This document shows, in pieces, positions 1 through 6,979 of a stretch of DNA of 64,000 nt. Under the pieces are notes generated by a model. That model had not been told where the DNA came from, searched no databases, and saw only the letters and a list, made by a program, of their open reading frames with translations. How positions within the stretch are numbered: the first letter of the stretch is position 1; every line of letters begins with the position of its first letter. Position numbers and translations under genes: made by a program. This DNA is from Clostridia bacterium (GTDB lineage Bacteria; Bacillota; Clostridia; UBA1381): assembly GCA_017935675.1 (NCBI GenBank), contig JAGBHE010000036.1:1-64000 (forward strand), read 5' to 3'.

Positions 1-2
1 CA

Positions 3-332
3 ATTAAGGATATGATTTTGAATACGCCTGACCCGGACAGCTTTATTGTGGTAGGACTGACAACAAACTCAACTGACTGGACGGAATTAGACAGAGAATG
101 CGCAGAGGAATTCGGAGATAAATTCCTTGAGGTCAAAAGCGAATTATCAACAAAACGCGCTTTGGAGGAAGCGGGAATTACACCTACAGCCGATGATTTG
201 AATGCGATAGCCGCAGGCAAAATTCCGCCGTCCTTGCTGGCGGACACGGTACATTTTAACGGAAGCGGATATAAGCTTCTTGCCCGTATGGTATATGAAC
301 GGATGAATATGCTTGGATATCTTTCCGATTAA
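3..332 (+). CDS. SGNH/GDSL-family hydrolase, C-terminal part (5' end outside window)
   Basis: The reading frame is open from base 3 and stops at TAA 330-332, so only about the last 109 residues are present. The motif DTVHFNGSGYKLLARMVYER near the end matches the last conserved block of SGNH/GDSL hydrolases, in which Asp and His (D-x-x-H) complete the catalytic triad. The nucleophile Ser block and the oxyanion residues must lie upstream of the window. Family members are esterases or lipases, many acting on acetylated sugars, which would suit this locus, but the substrate cannot be told from this fragment. The stop codon lies inside the first copy of a 71-bp repeat (327-397). The natural terminator of this gene is probably the one now found about 3 kb downstream at 3362-3390. 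The Met at 12 is internal. Confidence 0.75.
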   Translation: MKDMILNTPDPDSFIVVGLTTNSTDWTELDRECAEEFGDKFLEVKSELSTKRALEEAGITPTADDLNAIAAGKIPPSLLADTVHFNGSGYKLLARMVYERMNMLGYLSD

Positions 333-397
333 TTTAAGAGCGTCATCAATATGTATGGACGGATTCAGCTTTAAAAAACAAAACAGACAATGGATTA
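327..397 (+). repeat. 71-bp imperfect direct repeat, left copy
   Basis: This copy begins at the stop codon of the SGNH gene and matches 3277-3347 at 67 of 71 positions by eye, in the same orientation. The right copy continues into a rho-independent terminator, while this copy runs into unrelated DNA. That pattern suggests the intervening 2.9 kb (IS1182-like element plus Fic module) split the 3' flank of the SGNH gene. Seventy-one bp is too long for an ordinary IS target duplication. Apart from this repeat and the left end of the IS, 333-646 holds no gene I can support. Confidence 0.8.
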
Positions 398-590
398 CAC
401 AAAACTTTTTTAGTGAGCTCACAATCTACCAATGAAAAAGTTGAATAACCGGTTGTCAGCCTTCATTGAATTTGCCATAAAAAATTGCTTAAAATACTTA
501 AAAAGTCTTTCTCTAATTTCCTACTTTTTGAACACAATAGAACCGTCAGACTGTCGAACAATTAAGCAATAAAATAAATTTTCATATCCA

Positions 591-619
591 TTGCAAAAAT
601 ATTGTTTTTGTAGTATAAT
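591..619 (+). promoter_or_regulatory. Transposase promoter
   Basis: TTGCAA (591-596) and TATAAT (614-619) are separated by exactly 17 bp, a near-consensus sigma-A promoter. It lies inside the insertion sequence, 28 bp before the transposase start; AAGGAG (633-638) precedes that ATG. Confidence 0.7.
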
Positions 620-646
620 ATACTTATCAAATTAAGGAGTTTTACC

Positions 647-2123
647 ATGATAAACAATAACAAACTCGACCGTAATCAATCTATGATAATTTCACTTGAT
701 GAAATGATTCCCGAAAGCAGCAATGTACGTGTGATAGATGCATATGTACGTACTATTAATGTGGAAAAATTGGGTTATCATGTGCACAAAAACAAAGTCG
801 GACGCCCGGCGTACAATCCACAGGATTTAATCGGCTTGTATCTTTACGGATACATGAGCCATGTTATGTCTTCAAGAATGTTAGAGTCACAAACATATAT
901 AAATATAGAAATAATGTGGCTTTTAAATAACGCACATCCTGATCACAGTACCATCGCTGCATTCAGAAGCAAAAATGCAGATGCTCTGACTAATACATTC
1001 CTTGATTTTGTAGGTGTTTGCCAAGACCTTGATTTGATTGGCGGAAAAATTGTAGCTGTAGACGGCACAAAAATTCACGCAAACAACAATAAAAAGAACA
1101 ATTATACCAAAAAGGTTCTGGAAAGAAAACTCGCTCACATCAATGAAGAGATAATTGAATATTTCAATGAACTCGATAAAAATGACAGAGCAGAAAAAGA
1201 TTTAAAGTCTTTAACAGACAGAAAAATCAAATACGAAAATATGCTCATGGATATGAGAGAATCAGGAGAAACTCAGATATCAACCATAGATCCGGATTCA
1301 AGGTTAATGGAAAACAAAAAAAGGCGGTCTTGATGTTGCATACAATATACAGGCTACTGTTGATTCCAAAAACGGATTAGTTGTTGACCAATATGTAACA
1401 AATGCACCTACAGATCAGGGGGAATTGCCTTGTGCTGCTTCACGTGCCAAGAAAATATTATCCACAAAAGAACTTATTGTATTGGCGGATAAAGGATACT
1501 ATAACGGCGAAGATTTAGAAAAATGTTTCTCTACCAATGTAACTCCTGTGGTAGCACGTCAAAAACCGTCAACACGCAAAGGAATGTACTCCTTAGATGA
1601 ATTTATCTACAATTCTGAAACCGACAGCTTTACATGTCCGAATAATAACATACTGACAAAAATAAGCGGCGATGAAGCCAAAACAACTGTCTATGCGAAC
1701 AAATCTGCCTGTAAATCCTGCCCGCATAAATCGCAATGCTTTAAACAGGAAGGCACGCGTGAATATCGTGAAATCAAGAAAGATAAATATTTTAAGGCAA
1801 TGTTAAAAGCCGATGCTTTGTTTCAGGCAAACAAAGAACTATATAGGCGCAGGCAAGAGCTCAGTGAGCCTGTGTTTGGTTCTATAAAAAGACAATTAGG
1901 TTTCCCACAGCTAAACGTCCGCACCAAGCGAAAGGTGGAGGGCGAAGTTAGCCTGCTCTTTTTAGGATATAACCTGAAAAGAGTGATTAAATTAATAGGA
2001 AATACGGAATTGATTAAGTACCTGAGGGCGAGAAAGAAGCGTCTATATATTCAAATTATCGAATTTTTTCATACACATATCTTTTTGCAGATGAAAAAGA
2101 TATGTGTATGTGTTGAAAGTTGA
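647..2123 (+). pseudogene. IS1182-family DDE transposase, frameshifted
   Basis: The first frame (647-1333, 228 aa) has the IS1182 N-terminal domain with VDGTKIHAN, the first catalytic Asp of the DDE triad. It ends at TGA just after a run of seven A (1316-1322). Reading on in the +1 frame from there gives GGLDVAYNIQATVDSK, the expected continuation. It then runs without a break through LADKGYYNGEDL (second Asp), a Cys-rich insert (CKSCPHKSQC) and ELSEPVFGSIKRQLGF (catalytic Glu region) to a stop at 2123. Removing one A restores a single protein of about 490 residues, normal for the family. An ATG at 1425 is internal and not a real start. The choices are a decayed gene, a homopolymer sequencing error or ribosomal slippage on the A run. 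Confidence 0.85.
2070..2110 (+). terminator. 17-bp perfect stem-loop overlapping the transposase 3' end
   Basis: Bases 2070-2086 and 2094-2110 form a perfect 17-bp inverted repeat with a 7-base loop. It lies inside the last codons of the transposase frame. No long T-run follows, so it may be a weak terminator, a 3' end stabiliser or a barrier to read-through. Confidence 0.5.
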
Positions 2124-2139
2124 ATTATTCGACAGTCTG

Positions 2140-2154
2140 CCGTCCCCTTGTGTT
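2140..2154 (+). repeat. CCGTCCCCTTGTGTT motif, first copy
   Basis: This 15-bp sequence recurs exactly at 3261-3275 in the same orientation, so the two copies bracket the HTH/Fic gene pair. A degenerate second unit (CGTCTCCTTGTGTTCC) follows directly at 2155-2170. Repeats with this GTCCCCTTGTGT core are, from memory, scattered in Bacillota genomes; their function is not known to me. Confidence 0.6.
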
Positions 2155-2204
2155 CGTCTCCTTGTGTTCCATTTTGTAAAATTTTTATTTAACAAAATAT
2201 AATA

Positions 2205-2233
2205 TTGACATTATTCTGAATGTAGTATATAAT
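2205..2233 (+). promoter_or_regulatory. Promoter of the HTH/Fic toxin-antitoxin operon
   Basis: TTGACA (2205-2210) and TATAAT (2228-2233) with a 17-bp spacer form a perfect-consensus sigma-A promoter. The antitoxin start lies 25 bp downstream. Such a strong promoter on a two-gene toxin-antitoxin unit suggests autorepression by the HTH domain of the first gene, an inference. Confidence 0.85.
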
Positions 2234-2257
2234 ATATTTAAACATGGAGGTTATATT

Positions 2258-2629
2258 ATGGAAGGTTTGACGATTAAAGAAGCAAGTGAATTATGGGGTA
2301 TATCGCAAAGAAGAATTTCCGCACTTTGTAAGCAAGGACGCATTCGCGGAGCTGTAAAGGCTGACGGTGTGTGGATTCTGCCTCCTGACAGTAAAAAGCC
2401 GAGAGATGCCAGAATTAGAAACGGTAATTATGTCAATTGGAGAAGCAATACAAATATGTCATCAGAAGATTTTAAAAGTAACCTCAAGAATTTACAGGGT
2501 ACATTTGCTGTTGAAGGAATGAGTATAAGCAGTGAATCCATATTAAATTTACAACGCCTTGCAAGCGGAAAATTTTCATGCTATGAAATTGTGGCAGAAC
2601 TAAAACAAAAGTATATGCAAAGGATGTAA
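2258..2629 (+). CDS. HTH-domain antitoxin with VbhA-type Fic-inhibitory motif
   Basis: This 123-residue protein appears to have two parts. Residues 3-45 (TIKEASELWGISQRRISALC and the following GVWILPPD) form an excisionase/MerR-like winged helix that probably binds DNA. The C-terminal part carries T82-F-A-V-E86-G87, which fits the class I Fic inhibitory motif (S/T)xxxE(G/N). In VbhA-type antitoxins the Glu of this motif blocks ATP positioning in the partner Fic protein. The next gene is a Fic toxin starting 6 bp after this stop. Start choice: ATG 2258 has GGAGG (2246-2250) seven bases upstream. VbhA-type antitoxins are usually very short, so fusion to a DNA-binding domain suggests one polypeptide both neutralises the toxin and represses the operon. 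The inhibitory role is inferred from motif and context. Confidence 0.8.
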   Translation: MEGLTIKEASELWGISQRRISALCKQGRIRGAVKADGVWILPPDSKKPRDARIRNGNYVNWRSNTNMSSEDFKSNLKNLQGTFAVEGMSISSESILNLQRLASGKFSCYEIVAELKQKYMQRM

Positions 2630-2635
2630 TTTAGA

Positions 2636-3232
2636 ATGTTTTCTAAGTATGAGGTTTATACAACAGTACAGTCTATATACTGTTATCCCGATACCAATAT
2701 TCTTAAAAACAGATTGAACATAAAAGATTTTGAATTGTTAAAAAAAGCAGAGGAAGAAATAACAGCCGTAAAACAGCTTGAGCTTTTACAGAATCCAATT
2801 AGAGGAAATTTTACTAAAACACATTTTCTCAGCATTCATAAATTTATTTTTGAGGACATTTATCCTTTTGCCGGGAAAATACGAAAAGAGCAGATAAGCA
2901 AAGCAGATACTTTGTTTTATCCTCCGAACTTAATAGACTCAGAGCTTAATAAAGTTTTTGCCAAAATTAAAGAGAAAAATATATTGAAAAAAAAAGATGA
3001 AGATATGATTTTCGATAACTTAGCCTATGTCATGGCAGAACTCAATATTATTCATCCTTTCAGAGAAGGAAACGGCAGAACGATTCGTGAGTTTATTCGC
3101 ATAATGGCAAAAAAAATGAATTATGACATGAATTGGGGAAATATAGACAAGAAGGAACTCTTGGAAGCATCAATAATGTCAATTGATAATTATACGGTGT
3201 TTATTGATGTTTTGAGAAAGTGCACGATATGA
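2636..3232 (+). CDS. Fic-domain toxin (AMP-transferase)
   Basis: Fic proteins transfer AMP, or another nucleotide part, from a nucleotide to a Ser, Thr or Tyr hydroxyl of a target protein; toxin versions modify gyrase or topoisomerase IV. The full Fic core HPFREGNGRTIR is present at residues 140-151, with catalytic His140 and the phosphate-binding GNGR. The preceding IFEDIYPFAGKIR is the usual beta-flap region. At 198 residues it is a normal length for a single-domain class I Fic protein. No inhibitory (S/T)xxxE(G/N) helix is obvious inside it, in line with its being carried by the upstream gene. The start lies 6 bp after the antitoxin stop with only a weak AAGGA upstream, so translation is probably coupled to the antitoxin. 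Confidence 0.9.
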   Translation: MFSKYEVYTTVQSIYCYPDTNILKNRLNIKDFELLKKAEEEITAVKQLELLQNPIRGNFTKTHFLSIHKFIFEDIYPFAGKIRKEQISKADTLFYPPNLIDSELNKVFAKIKEKNILKKKDEDMIFDNLAYVMAELNIIHPFREGNGRTIREFIRIMAKKMNYDMNWGNIDKKELLEASIMSIDNYTVFIDVLRKCTI

Positions 3233-3260
3233 TAAATCAATTTATTCCTGTACAAGAGAA

Positions 3261-3275
3261 CCGTCCCCTTGTGTT
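3261..3275 (+). repeat. CCGTCCCCTTGTGTT motif, second copy
   Basis: Exact copy of 2140-2154, placed just after the Fic gene and 1 bp before the right copy of the 71-bp repeat. It marks the right edge of the inserted block. Confidence 0.6.
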
Positions 3276-3276
3276 T

Positions 3277-3347
3277 GATTAATTTAAGAGCGTCATAAAT
3301 ATGTATGGACGGATTCAGCTTAAAAAAATAAAACAGACAAGGGATTA
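3277..3347 (+). repeat. 71-bp imperfect direct repeat, right copy
   Basis: Partner of 327-397, with 4 differences in 71 positions. It leads straight into the hairpin at 3362-3384, which would be the original transcript end of the SGNH gene. The rest of 3233-3510 holds this repeat, the terminator and the promoter of the sensor-kinase operon. Confidence 0.8.
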
Positions 3348-3361
3348 ATCCTTGCTTTTCT

Positions 3362-3390
3362 AAGGGACTTTTTTACAGTCCCTTTATTTT
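3362..3390 (+). terminator. Rho-independent terminator
   Basis: AAGGGACT (3362-3369) pairs with AGTCCCTT (3377-3384) around a TTTTTAC loop, followed by TATTTTATT. It ends transcription from the Fic operon and, before the insertion, probably from the SGNH gene. Confidence 0.75.
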
Positions 3391-3448
3391 ATTGAAATTT
3401 GCTGATTTCATGAGCGGAATATTTTTTTTATGGAACAATAAAAAAGTG

Positions 3449-3477
3449 TTGATTTTTTTACGATTATGTGATATTCT
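3449..3477 (+). promoter_or_regulatory. Putative promoter of the first two-component operon
   Basis: TTGATT (3449-3454), a 17-bp spacer and TATTCT (3472-3477) lie 33 bp before the kinase start. The match is moderate. AAAGGAG (3495-3501) is the ribosome binding site. Confidence 0.5.
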
Positions 3478-3510
3478 TAAATCAAAGGCAGACCAAAGGA
3501 GATAACAAAA

Positions 3511-5247
3511 ATGCATTCTGAATTAAAAAAGAATACGGTTTTCAAACAATTATTTGATGTTTATTCACGTTTTTATGTTATAATATTATTGGCATTAATG
3601 ATTCTTTTTTCAATAATATTAAATGTGTTCATAATTAATACAAATTCACTTTCGGTATCAAAAGCACTTGAAAGAAGCACAAACAACGTGACATATAAGC
3701 TTCAGCAGATTGTCAATTTAGCGTGGTCTTTAGCTAAAGAGGAAAGCGTAGAACGAGGCGTGGAGGACTTTCTTGCAGGTGATGCGTATAAGAAGATTGA
3801 CAGCAATGCATATTTGGAGGACTTATTTTACAGCTATTGGAAGTCAAATACGGAGATTTCCGATATCAGGGTATTTTTCGTGGGGGAAGTGCTTGGCTTT
3901 GGAAGGAGATACAGCACTGTTGATTTTGTTGAATTATATGATGAGGAATGGAGGAAGTATTTTCAGCCGAATTCGGGAGTTATAGTAACGGCTTGTACAT
4001 ATAATAATAAAATGAGCGACGGAAATATGCCGGATAGTTCAAAGCTGGCAATTATTACGCCGATAAACATTAAAAACAGAACTGTTGCGTTTCTTAATAT
4101 AGATATAGATAAAAAGAGTTTGTTTACTAAATATACAGAGGATATTGAATATGCTGATTGCTCAAGTATTTTAGTGAGCTATGATGATGAAATAATTTAC
4201 AATGATGAAAGAATTTTCGGCTCAGGTCAGGATCCGGAGTATAACAGTATCTATACGGAAGAAAATATTAAAGACACAATCAGGGTTAACGGCAAAACAT
4301 ACAGTGTGTTTGCGGCAGAGCCTACGGTGCATGGATTTACTGTAATACAGCTGTTCCCAAAGGATAAAATAACGTCACATGTATTGCCGATATTTTTGGT
4401 GTTAGCATTGATGGCTGCGGTTGTACTGCATTTTACAATGATGTATTCAAGAAAAAGAGCTAAGCAGTTTGTTAAACCGCTGATTGAACTTGAGCATGCG
4501 ATGATGGAGTCAAAAATAATAGAAGCGGACGGTTCTCAGGCAGTGGAAATACAAAATATATTTGAGTCGTATAATAATCTGCTGCAAACCAATAAAAAAA
4601 TGATAGAGGATGTTAAAATAAGCGATAAAAAGCAGAAGGATTCAGAAATTAAAGCGCTTCTTGCACAGATTTCACCCCATTTTTTATATAATACATTAAA
4701 TGTTATTGTATTTAAGGCTATAAATGCCAATCAAATGGAAATAAGCACGCTGGTCAGCAAATTAGCGAAGCTGTGCAGAACCAGGTATAATTTTACCTCG
4801 GAGTTTATTCCTTTATCCGAGGAGGTTGAACATATTGAGTATTATATGCAGCTTCAAAAAGAATGCTTTAAAAATAAATTTGATTATGTAATCTGTATAG
4901 ATGATGCATTTTTAGAATTTTATGTGCCGCGGTTTATTTTGCAGCCTATTGTTGAGAATTCCATACTGCATGGATTTTCCGAAATAAGCAAGAACGGAAG
5001 GATATTGGTAAATGCCTGTGCGGATGAGGATCTGGCAATAGAAATAACAGATAACGGCAATGGAATTGATAATGATATTATAACAAAATTGAATAATAAT
5101 AGTTATAAAACCGAAAAGTACGGGCTCAGAAATATAAATCAGCGTATAAAGCTGCTGTGCGGTGAGCAGTACGGACTTACTTTCTCAAGCAATGGTCACA
5201 GCAGGACAACTGTTAAAATATTGCTTCCTATAAAGTTTGATTTTTAA
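3511..5247 (+). CDS. Sensor histidine kinase, YesM type
   Basis: This membrane sensor of 578 residues has a first transmembrane helix at about 22-45. An extracellular dCache-like sensing region (about 46-290) and a second helix (about 292-312) follow. The kinase part has the HisKA_7TM/YesM phosphorylation motif ISPHFLYNTLN with phospho-acceptor His390. The N box FILQPIVENSILHGF and glycine-rich ITDNGNGI and YGLRNINQRIKLL belong to the ATP-binding HATPase domain. YesM-type kinases sit beside YesN-type regulators and sugar ABC transporters and sense extracellular carbohydrate or the binding protein; the layout here is the same. The regulator gene follows after 18 bp. The ligand is not known. 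Confidence 0.93.
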   Translation: MHSELKKNTVFKQLFDVYSRFYVIILLALMILFSIILNVFIINTNSLSVSKALERSTNNVTYKLQQIVNLAWSLAKEESVERGVEDFLAGDAYKKIDSNAYLEDLFYSYWKSNTEISDIRVFFVGEVLGFGRRYSTVDFVELYDEEWRKYFQPNSGVIVTACTYNNKMSDGNMPDSSKLAIITPINIKNRTVAFLNIDIDKKSLFTKYTEDIEYADCSSILVSYDDEIIYNDERIFGSGQDPEYNSIYTEENIKDTIRVNGKTYSVFAAEPTVHGFTVIQLFPKDKITSHVLPIFLVLALMAAVVLHFTMMYSRKRAKQFVKPLIELEHAMMESKIIEADGSQAVEIQNIFESYNNLLQTNKKMIEDVKISDKKQKDSEIKALLAQISPHFLYNTLNVIVFKAINANQMEISTLVSKLAKLCRTRYNFTSEFIPLSEEVEHIEYYMQLQKECFKNKFDYVICIDDAFLEFYVPRFILQPIVENSILHGFSEISKNGRILVNACADEDLAIEITDNGNGIDNDIITKLNNNSYKTEKYGLRNINQRIKLLCGEQYGLTFSSNGHSRTTVKILLPIKFDF

Positions 5248-5265
5248 AATTTGCGAAAGGGGTTA

Positions 5266-6822
5266 ATGGTTATAAAAATGAATTCCCTGATGATTATAGA
5301 TGACGAACAAATAATAATTGATGAGTTTATACGTGCAGTTTCATTTGAAGCTATAGATATAAAGCTTGTGGGTACTGCATGTAACGGTACAGCAGGCTTG
5401 GAGGAAATATCAAAGCTTCGTCCCGATATTATAATATGTGACATAAATATGCCGGGCATGTCAGGACTTGAAATGCTTGAAAGGGTAAGCTGTATCGGTG
5501 ATTACAAGCCTCAGGTGATTTTGCTTACGGCATTGAATGAGTTCTCTTATGCACAAAAAGCAATTGAGCTTAATGTTCTGGATTATCTGGTAAAACCAAG
5601 TACGCCTTCCGACTTATTAAAAGTTCTGGAGAAGGCTAAAGCAGCGTGCAAAAGAGAGGAGCAGCATAGCCTGAATGAAGGCAGGGTTGCAGATAACTCT
5701 AAAGCAATATTTATTGAGAATGTAATATTCTGCAATTATTATTCCGAGAAAGAAATATCAGAAGAACAGCGCAGGTTAGGGATAAATCTTAACGGCAGAT
5801 ATTATAAGCTTTTACATGTCCGGATAGGCAACGGCTTTAATATAACCACAAACGAATCGGAGCAATTGAAAAAAGCCGTAACCGATTGTTTTTCCGGAAG
5901 CTTTAAAAATATATACTCAACAATGTTTAATTCGTCCGGAATATACTTTTTGATATGTACAGATGATATTGCTTCAGAAAAAACAGAAGAAAAGTGCAGG
6001 GATATATTATCGAAGTTTTCGGGGAATCGTATATATATATCGGTCAGTAATCATTGTAATAACATTTTGGAAATCGGGGAATTGCTGAAGCAGGTGCAGT
6101 TTTGTGCAAAATTTGCTTTTTGCTTCAGTGAAGGGAAAATTCTTTTATATGATGTAATCAGTGAATACATTAAAAATGCATTTGTGAACAATTTATTTGC
6201 GGAGTATGAAAAAAAGCTTAACAGCATAATAAATATAAAGCAAAATCCGTGGGATGAATATATATCAGAGCTCAATAACATAAACAGCCGGTTTGAATAT
6301 TATGATCCGGAATATATAAAAAATATTATTTATCATACATTGACAAAGCTCATTAATAATTTTTACAATATAGAAAACGATGATGAGCTTGAGAAGAAAT
6401 CAACGATGTGGATAGATATTTCAGGGAAGGAGTTCTTCAGTGATATTGTTGAGTATTGCAGGGGAATAATCTCTGAGATGAAAAAGTATGTAAAGGCTAA
6501 TGTTTTTGAGCGGCAGACGATACTTGCGGAAAAAATCAAGAAGTATATTGAAGAAAACTATATGTATCATATAACCATTGAATCCGTTGCGAAGGAATTC
6601 TATATATCACAGAGCGGACTGAGAAGGCTTTTCCTGAGCACAAATAAGAGCTCGTTTAATGATTATTTGATTGCATTCAGAATGAATAAGGCACATGAGC
6701 TGCTTCAGCTGGGGAGATATAAAATATATGAGGTGGCTCAAATGGTGGGATACAGAGACGTACCGTCGTTTCGGAAGATTTTCAGCAAATATTTCGGAAT
6801 GACGCCATCTGAACTTAAGTAA
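5266..6822 (+). CDS. Response regulator, YesN/AraC type
   Basis: The N-terminal receiver domain has the acidic pair in MIIDDEQ and the phospho-acceptor Asp in IIICDINMPGMSGLEML (D59 from this start), with Lys in DYLVKPS. A long middle region (about 140-410) is typical of YesN proteins and has no clear motif. The C-terminus is an AraC double HTH beginning near IKKYIEENYMYHITIESVAK and ending YFGMTPSELK. It probably activates the transporter operon that starts 158 bp downstream, where a direct-repeat operator is visible (6881-6913). Start choice: ATG 5266 has AAGG five bases upstream; a second in-frame ATG at 5278 fits the family alignment better, so four residues are uncertain. The upstream TTG at 5251 is unlikely. 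A strong terminator follows at once. Confidence 0.93.
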   Translation: MVIKMNSLMIIDDEQIIIDEFIRAVSFEAIDIKLVGTACNGTAGLEEISKLRPDIIICDINMPGMSGLEMLERVSCIGDYKPQVILLTALNEFSYAQKAIELNVLDYLVKPSTPSDLLKVLEKAKAACKREEQHSLNEGRVADNSKAIFIENVIFCNYYSEKEISEEQRRLGINLNGRYYKLLHVRIGNGFNITTNESEQLKKAVTDCFSGSFKNIYSTMFNSSGIYFLICTDDIASEKTEEKCRDILSKFSGNRIYISVSNHCNNILEIGELLKQVQFCAKFAFCFSEGKILLYDVISEYIKNAFVNNLFAEYEKKLNSIINIKQNPWDEYISELNNINSRFEYYDPEYIKNIIYHTLTKLINNFYNIENDDELEKKSTMWIDISGKEFFSDIVEYCRGIISEMKKYVKANVFERQTILAEKIKKYIEENYMYHITIESVAKEFYISQSGLRRLFLSTNKSSFNDYLIAFRMNKAHELLQLGRYKIYEVAQMVGYRDVPSFRKIFSKYFGMTPSELK

Positions 6823-6823
6823 A

Positions 6824-6862
6824 AACAGGTATGGGCAAAATTGCTCATACCTGTTTTTTTTT
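6824..6862 (+). terminator. Strong rho-independent terminator
   Basis: AACAGGTATG (6824-6833) pairs with CATACCTGTT (6846-6855), followed by a run of nine T (6854-6862). It separates the two-component operon from the transporter operon. Confidence 0.95.
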
Positions 6863-6880
6863 GCCGGAATTATGCAGGGT

Positions 6881-6913
6881 GGCAGATTACCCATCTAAAA
6901 ATGGCAGATTACC
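6881..6913 (+). promoter_or_regulatory. Direct-repeat operator, probable site for the YesN/AraC regulator
   Basis: GGCAGATTACC occurs twice (6881-6891 and 6903-6913), 22 bp apart start to start, about two helical turns. The second copy ends 3 bp before the -35 box of the transporter promoter. This geometry fits an AraC-family activator contacting RNA polymerase. The site lies directly downstream of the regulator gene. Binding is inferred, not shown. Confidence 0.75.
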
Positions 6914-6916
6914 TAC

Positions 6917-6945
6917 TTGAAAAAATAAATGATACAATTTATAAT
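6917..6945 (+). promoter_or_regulatory. Promoter of the transporter / cassette A operon
   Basis: TTGAAA (6917-6922), a 17-bp spacer and TATAAT (6940-6945) lie right after the direct-repeat operator. The start codon of the binding-protein gene is 34 bp downstream with GGAGGGG between them. Genes as far as 27573 could be read from here because no internal terminator with a T-run was found. Confidence 0.8.
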
Positions 6946-6979
6946 TAGATTATGATAAACAAAGCGGAGGGGAAATTCT

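Larger units (their letters stand above)
543..2143 (+). mobile_element. IS1182-family insertion sequence (inactive-looking)
   Basis: The element has one transposase gene in two frames (647-2123). It is bounded by an imperfect inverted repeat: 543-563 against the reverse complement of 2123-2143, 18 of 21 positions matching around the core CAGACTGTCGAA. Outside the right end, GTCCCCTTGTGTT-type sequence continues, and a related GAACACAA lies at 530-537 outside the left end, so the true tips may be a few bases further out. No short target duplication is obvious. The transposase frameshift suggests it no longer moves, unless the shift is a sequencing error or programmed. Confidence 0.7.

Noticed and set aside
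327..3347. Reading the 71-bp repeats as an ordinary IS target-site duplication
   Set aside because: IS1182-type elements make short duplications, and the repeats do not abut the inverted repeats of the element.
5251..5265. TTG start five codons upstream for the first response regulator
   Set aside because: It would begin at the edge of the kinase stop with no ribosome binding site; ATG 5266 or 5278 fits better.
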